DNA of 25,671 bases from Acidithiobacillus_B sp049965315 (GTDB lineage: Bacteria; Pseudomonadota; Gammaproteobacteria; Acidithiobacillales; Acidithiobacillaceae), in the NCBI RefSeq assembly GCF_049965315.1, contig NZ_JBMFWL010000028.1, forward strand, positions 1 to 25,671, given 5' to 3'. The stretch's first letter is position 1. Each line of letters starts with the position of its first letter. This document shows positions 24,299 to 25,671 of the stretch, piece after piece. A program made the translations under genes and the position numbers. The notes under the pieces were generated by a model that worked only from the letters and a program-made list of their open reading frames with translations, was not told where the DNA came from and searched no databases.

Positions 24299-24640
24299 AT
24301 GTATAAAAGACGGGCGCGCATTCGCTTCTGGCACGCCGAGGAGGGCGAGAAGGCATGGCGAGCCGCGGAGCTTGCCTGCCGCCTGGGCGGGGAATGGGTA
24401 GAGGCCGACGCCCTGGTTGGCGTGGGCAACGGCGCCGCCGACCCTTGGCCTGACTTGCTCATTGCCCTGGACTGCAGCCACCCGCCCGCCCTCCCCCTCG
24501 CCCCCCACACTCGCTGCAAATGCTGGCCGCGCGGCGACGGCGAGCAAGACACCCGTCAGCGCATCCTTGGTATCCTCGGCGGCCTGCGCCTCCTGGCCCG
24601 ATTGGATCACAGCGGCGCGCCTGCCGGGCAGGATGCCTAA
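24299..24640 (+). CDS. Small uncharacterised protein, possibly a degenerate low-molecular-weight phosphatase fold
   Basis: A 113-residue protein that I do not recognise with confidence. The ATG is preceded by AGGGG three bases away and by a TACAAT box at 24276-24281. The protein begins with basic YKRRARIRFW and has Cys at 27, 59, 73 and 75. By eye the order of elements (IRFW strand, AAELACRLGGEWVEADAL helix-strand, WPDLLIALDCS strand, TRCKCWP, then a long C-terminal helix) resembles the arsenate-reductase/low-molecular-weight phosphatase fold. The catalytic CX5R loop is missing, so it would not be a phosphatase. It is divergent from yoaA and convergent with the tRNA-Val remnant. The gene is real by start site and composition; the fold suggestion is weak. 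Confidence 0.7.
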   Translation: MYKRRARIRFWHAEEGEKAWRAAELACRLGGEWVEADALVGVGNGAADPWPDLLIALDCSHPPALPLAPHTRCKCWPRGDGEQDTRQRILGILGGLRLLARLDHSGAPAGQDA

Positions 24641-24726
24641 CCTTCCCTGTCGGTGCAACGGGCCCTCCCGGCAGACGGCCGGCACGCTACCGCCCTTAGA
24701 TCTTCCGGCCCCGGCGCGCGCAATGC

Positions 24727-24760
24727 AAATAAGGGCCCGACAAAGCATCTGCCGGGCCCT
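24727..24760 (-). terminator. Intrinsic terminator downstream of tRNA-Val
   Basis: The perfect arms AGGGCCCG (24732-24739) and CGGGCCCT (24753-24760) form a strong hairpin. On the minus strand it is followed by TATTT. It begins 7 bases after the CCA end of the tRNA-Val remnant, so it is the native terminator of that tRNA and shows that this side of the junction is original chromosome. Confidence 0.7.
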
Positions 24761-24767
24761 GTGTCGT

Positions 24768-24812
24768 TGGTGGGCGGTGCAGGGTTTGAACCTGCGACCC
24801 CTGCCGTGTGAA
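24768..24812 (-). pseudogene. 3' part of tRNA-Val: probable attachment site of an integrated element
   Basis: The minus strand carries the anticodon loop TTCACAC, the 3' anticodon stem GGCAG, variable loop GGGTC, T arm GCAGG-TTCAAAC-CCTGC, the 3' acceptor strand ACCGCCC, a discriminator A and CCA. Loop bases 35-36 (AC) identify a valine tRNA, anticodon CAC as written. The 5' half is absent: bases before the loop (GGTTTGCA) cannot pair with GGCAG. A break in the anticodon loop is the usual crossover of tyrosine integrases that use tRNA genes. The intact tRNA-Val should lie beyond the window to the right, with the element between the two copies. Confidence 0.8.
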
Positions 24813-24878
24813 TGCAAACCGACGGCGTTTACCTACAAGGTCCAGAAAAAATATAACTATTAAATCAATACATTAAAA

Positions 24879-24908
24879 CGAAACAACCCGAAGCAACGCG
24901 AAGCAAAA
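24879..24908 (+). repeat. Three 10-bp tandem repeats beside the attachment site
   Basis: CGAAACAACC, CGAAGCAACG and CGAAGCAAAA follow each other without gaps; each copy starts CGAARCAA. The period equals one helical turn, which suits side-by-side binding of an integrase arm domain or an excisionase. This role is inferred from position, 67 bases from the tRNA remnant. Confidence 0.6.
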
Positions 24909-24919
24909 ACACAGCTCTG

Positions 24920-24936
24920 TGGCACTAATTTGGCAC
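24920..24936 (+). repeat. TGGCAC direct repeats, 11-bp period
   Basis: TGGCAC occurs at 24920-24925 and 24931-24936 in the same orientation. Close to the att remnant, they are further candidates for integrase arm-type sites. Confidence 0.5.
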
Positions 24937-25099
24937 AAAATCCCTTTGCTGAAAAGCCCTGCTCGCAAATCTTGGGGGAAATGGATGCTGAGACTCACCC
25001 TGGTCACACCGTAACGCCCTATCCGTAGGTCGTCCTCCCCAGACTGAGGATCTCGGTTGCTATACAGGTGCTCGTCCCACCAGGAAGGAACACACTGTC

Positions 25100-25333
25100 A
25101 TGTCAAAGGAACCCACGGTCGGGCCCATTTTTACGAAAGAAAAGATAGCGGAGCGCTATGGCGTCACAAGCCGTACCATTGAAAGCTGGGTGGCTCACGG
25201 AGAACTTCCAGCGCCCGTCCACATCGGAAGGCGTTGCTACTGGCACGAAGCGGCGCTGACCCGGTGGGAAAGCCATCGCTTCTGCATCGATGTCCAGCCT
25301 TCTGCAACCCGGCCCAAGCGGGGCCAACTATAA
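25100..25333 (+). CDS. AlpA-like helix-turn-helix protein (excisionase/regulator)
   Basis: A 77-residue protein with a MerR-like winged helix, as in AlpA-type regulators and excisionases of integrative elements. The HTH is FTKEKIAERYGVTSRTIESW (about 11-30), followed by the wing VHIGRRCYWHEAALTRWE. The ATG at 25100 has GGAAGGA about ten bases upstream. Such proteins typically control integrase expression and excision; AlpA activates the slpA integrase of cryptic prophage CP4-57 in E. coli. Its place 0.3 kb inside the tRNA-Val junction fits. Composition of its upstream region differs from that of the chromosomal genes. The partner integrase is not in the window. Confidence 0.78.
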   Translation: MSKEPTVGPIFTKEKIAERYGVTSRTIESWVAHGELPAPVHIGRRCYWHEAALTRWESHRFCIDVQPSATRPKRGQL

Positions 25334-25590
25334 CTGCCGAGTATATATCGATGCACGCGGAAACGGGGCCACCCTACACGCAGAGGGCCACCAAGCGCAG
25401 CGGGAGCCACTGCCACAACGCGCAGCGGTGGCCGTGGGGTGTAGCGGTCGGCGCAGGCGACCTGCGAAACCCCTCGGAACGCGGAGTGCGTCCAGCACGG
25501 AGCGGGCAGAGGCTGGGGGGGCGCCGGTCAAAAGGGCCCGCGAAGTGACGCGCGTCCAGCGCGGAACCGCGGGGCCAGGCCTCCCTAGGA
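25334..25590. other. Non-coding or decayed stretch of the element, no recognisable gene
   Basis: I see no credible coding sequence: the open frames here lack family features and ribosome sites and read as arginine-rich, low-complexity protein. A short direct repeat, GCGTCCAGC, occurs at 25488-25496 and 25552-25560, each followed by a similar CGGA context. A gene downstream of the alpA-like gene could have been cut by the insertion sequence, but no remnant is identifiable. Confidence 0.5.
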
Positions 25591-25671
25591 GGACGCTGAA
25601 AAAGTCGGTGGTATAATGGGCAGAACGAGGCTGGAGAGGTTCGAACGATGCGTGGAGCCAAGGTAGAGACC
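25591..25671 (+). mobile_element. Left end of an insertion sequence (partial, IS5/IS1182-like)
   Basis: GGACGCTGAAAAAGTC (25591-25606) resembles terminal inverted repeats of many IS elements of this type. A consensus TATAAT (25612-25617) and a transposase-like start codon with a good ribosome site follow. The right end is outside the window, so family and completeness are uncertain. Confidence 0.55.
25648..25671 (+). CDS. Transposase, first 8 residues only
   Basis: The ATG at 25648 has GGAGAGG eight bases upstream, and the visible residues are MRGAKVET. Transposases of the IS1182-like group often begin MRG followed by a few polar residues. The rest lies beyond the window edge, so this call rests on the start, the ribosome site and the upstream repeat. 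Confidence 0.5.

Larger units (their letters stand above)
24813..25671. mobile_element. Edge of an integrated genomic element (continues to the right)
   Basis: The block starts at the tRNA-Val remnant and has a sharp AT-rich segment (24846-24880), phased direct repeats, an AlpA-like gene, and an insertion sequence. By the logic of tRNA integration, the side facing away from the tRNA 3' end and its terminator is foreign. The integrase was not seen and could be at either end of the element. Confidence 0.65.

Noticed and set aside
24840..25099. Possible CRISPR or other long repeat array in the AT-rich segment
   Set aside because: The repeats are only 6-10 bp without spacers, so they are phased binding sites rather than an array.
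25234..25616. Overlapping + strand open frames after the AlpA-like gene
   Set aside because: They overlap the AlpA-like gene, lack ribosome sites, and encode low-complexity arginine-rich sequence; the second also runs into the insertion sequence end.

Overview
The window reads as chromosomal DNA of a GC-rich proteobacterium. The quinone genes (ubiD, a UbiH with its diagnostic motif, a second ubi hydroxylase, ubiK), the yoaA-tsaB-rimI linkage, and an operon built around sulfur-handling proteins suggest an acidophilic sulfur oxidiser such as Acidithiobacillus or a relative. That assignment is an inference from gene content and style. No rRNA or species marker is present.

Region 1 (1-7479, leftward) holds what looks like one long transcription unit: an ArsR-family repressor, an outer-membrane factor, a membrane-fusion lipoprotein, an RND pump, a DUF2892 membrane protein, a membrane-anchored rhodanese, a glutaredoxin and thioredoxin 2 (cut by the window edge). 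The repressor has two cysteines 66 residues apart, the same spacing as the persulfide sensors SqrR and BigR. DUF2892 plus rhodanese are the two halves of YgaP, a known target of this regulator class. An AT-rich nested palindrome lies before the pump genes. I read this as a predicted sulfide/persulfide-responsive efflux and detoxification operon.

Region 2 (7597-12034) holds tRNA-Gly(CCC) on the + strand, then leftward genes: tatD, tcdA, an SCP2-domain protein, a PhnD-like periplasmic-binding-fold protein without a signal peptide, and ubiD. The SCP2/PhnD-like/ubiD block suggests unrecognised ubiquinone-biosynthesis factors. Region 3 (12045-13556) is amtB with an intrinsic terminator, a sigma-54 promoter and a perfect NtrC-type site. 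Region 4 (13640-17837, rightward) is ubiH, a UbiI/UbiF-type hydroxylase, ubiK and comM/yifB.

Region 5 (17949-24640) holds an old yellow enzyme with its own promoter and operator-like palindrome, a convergent leftward operon (yoaA, tsaB, rimI, prfC, a Sel1 protein), and a small orphan gene. TsaB and TcdA serve successive steps of t6A/ct6A tRNA modification.

Region 6 (24727-25671) is the edge of an integrated element: a 45-nt 3' piece of tRNA-Val with its terminator (probable attachment site), short phased direct repeats, an AlpA-like DNA-binding gene, a stretch without a recognisable gene, and the start of an insertion sequence. The element should continue to the right beyond the window.
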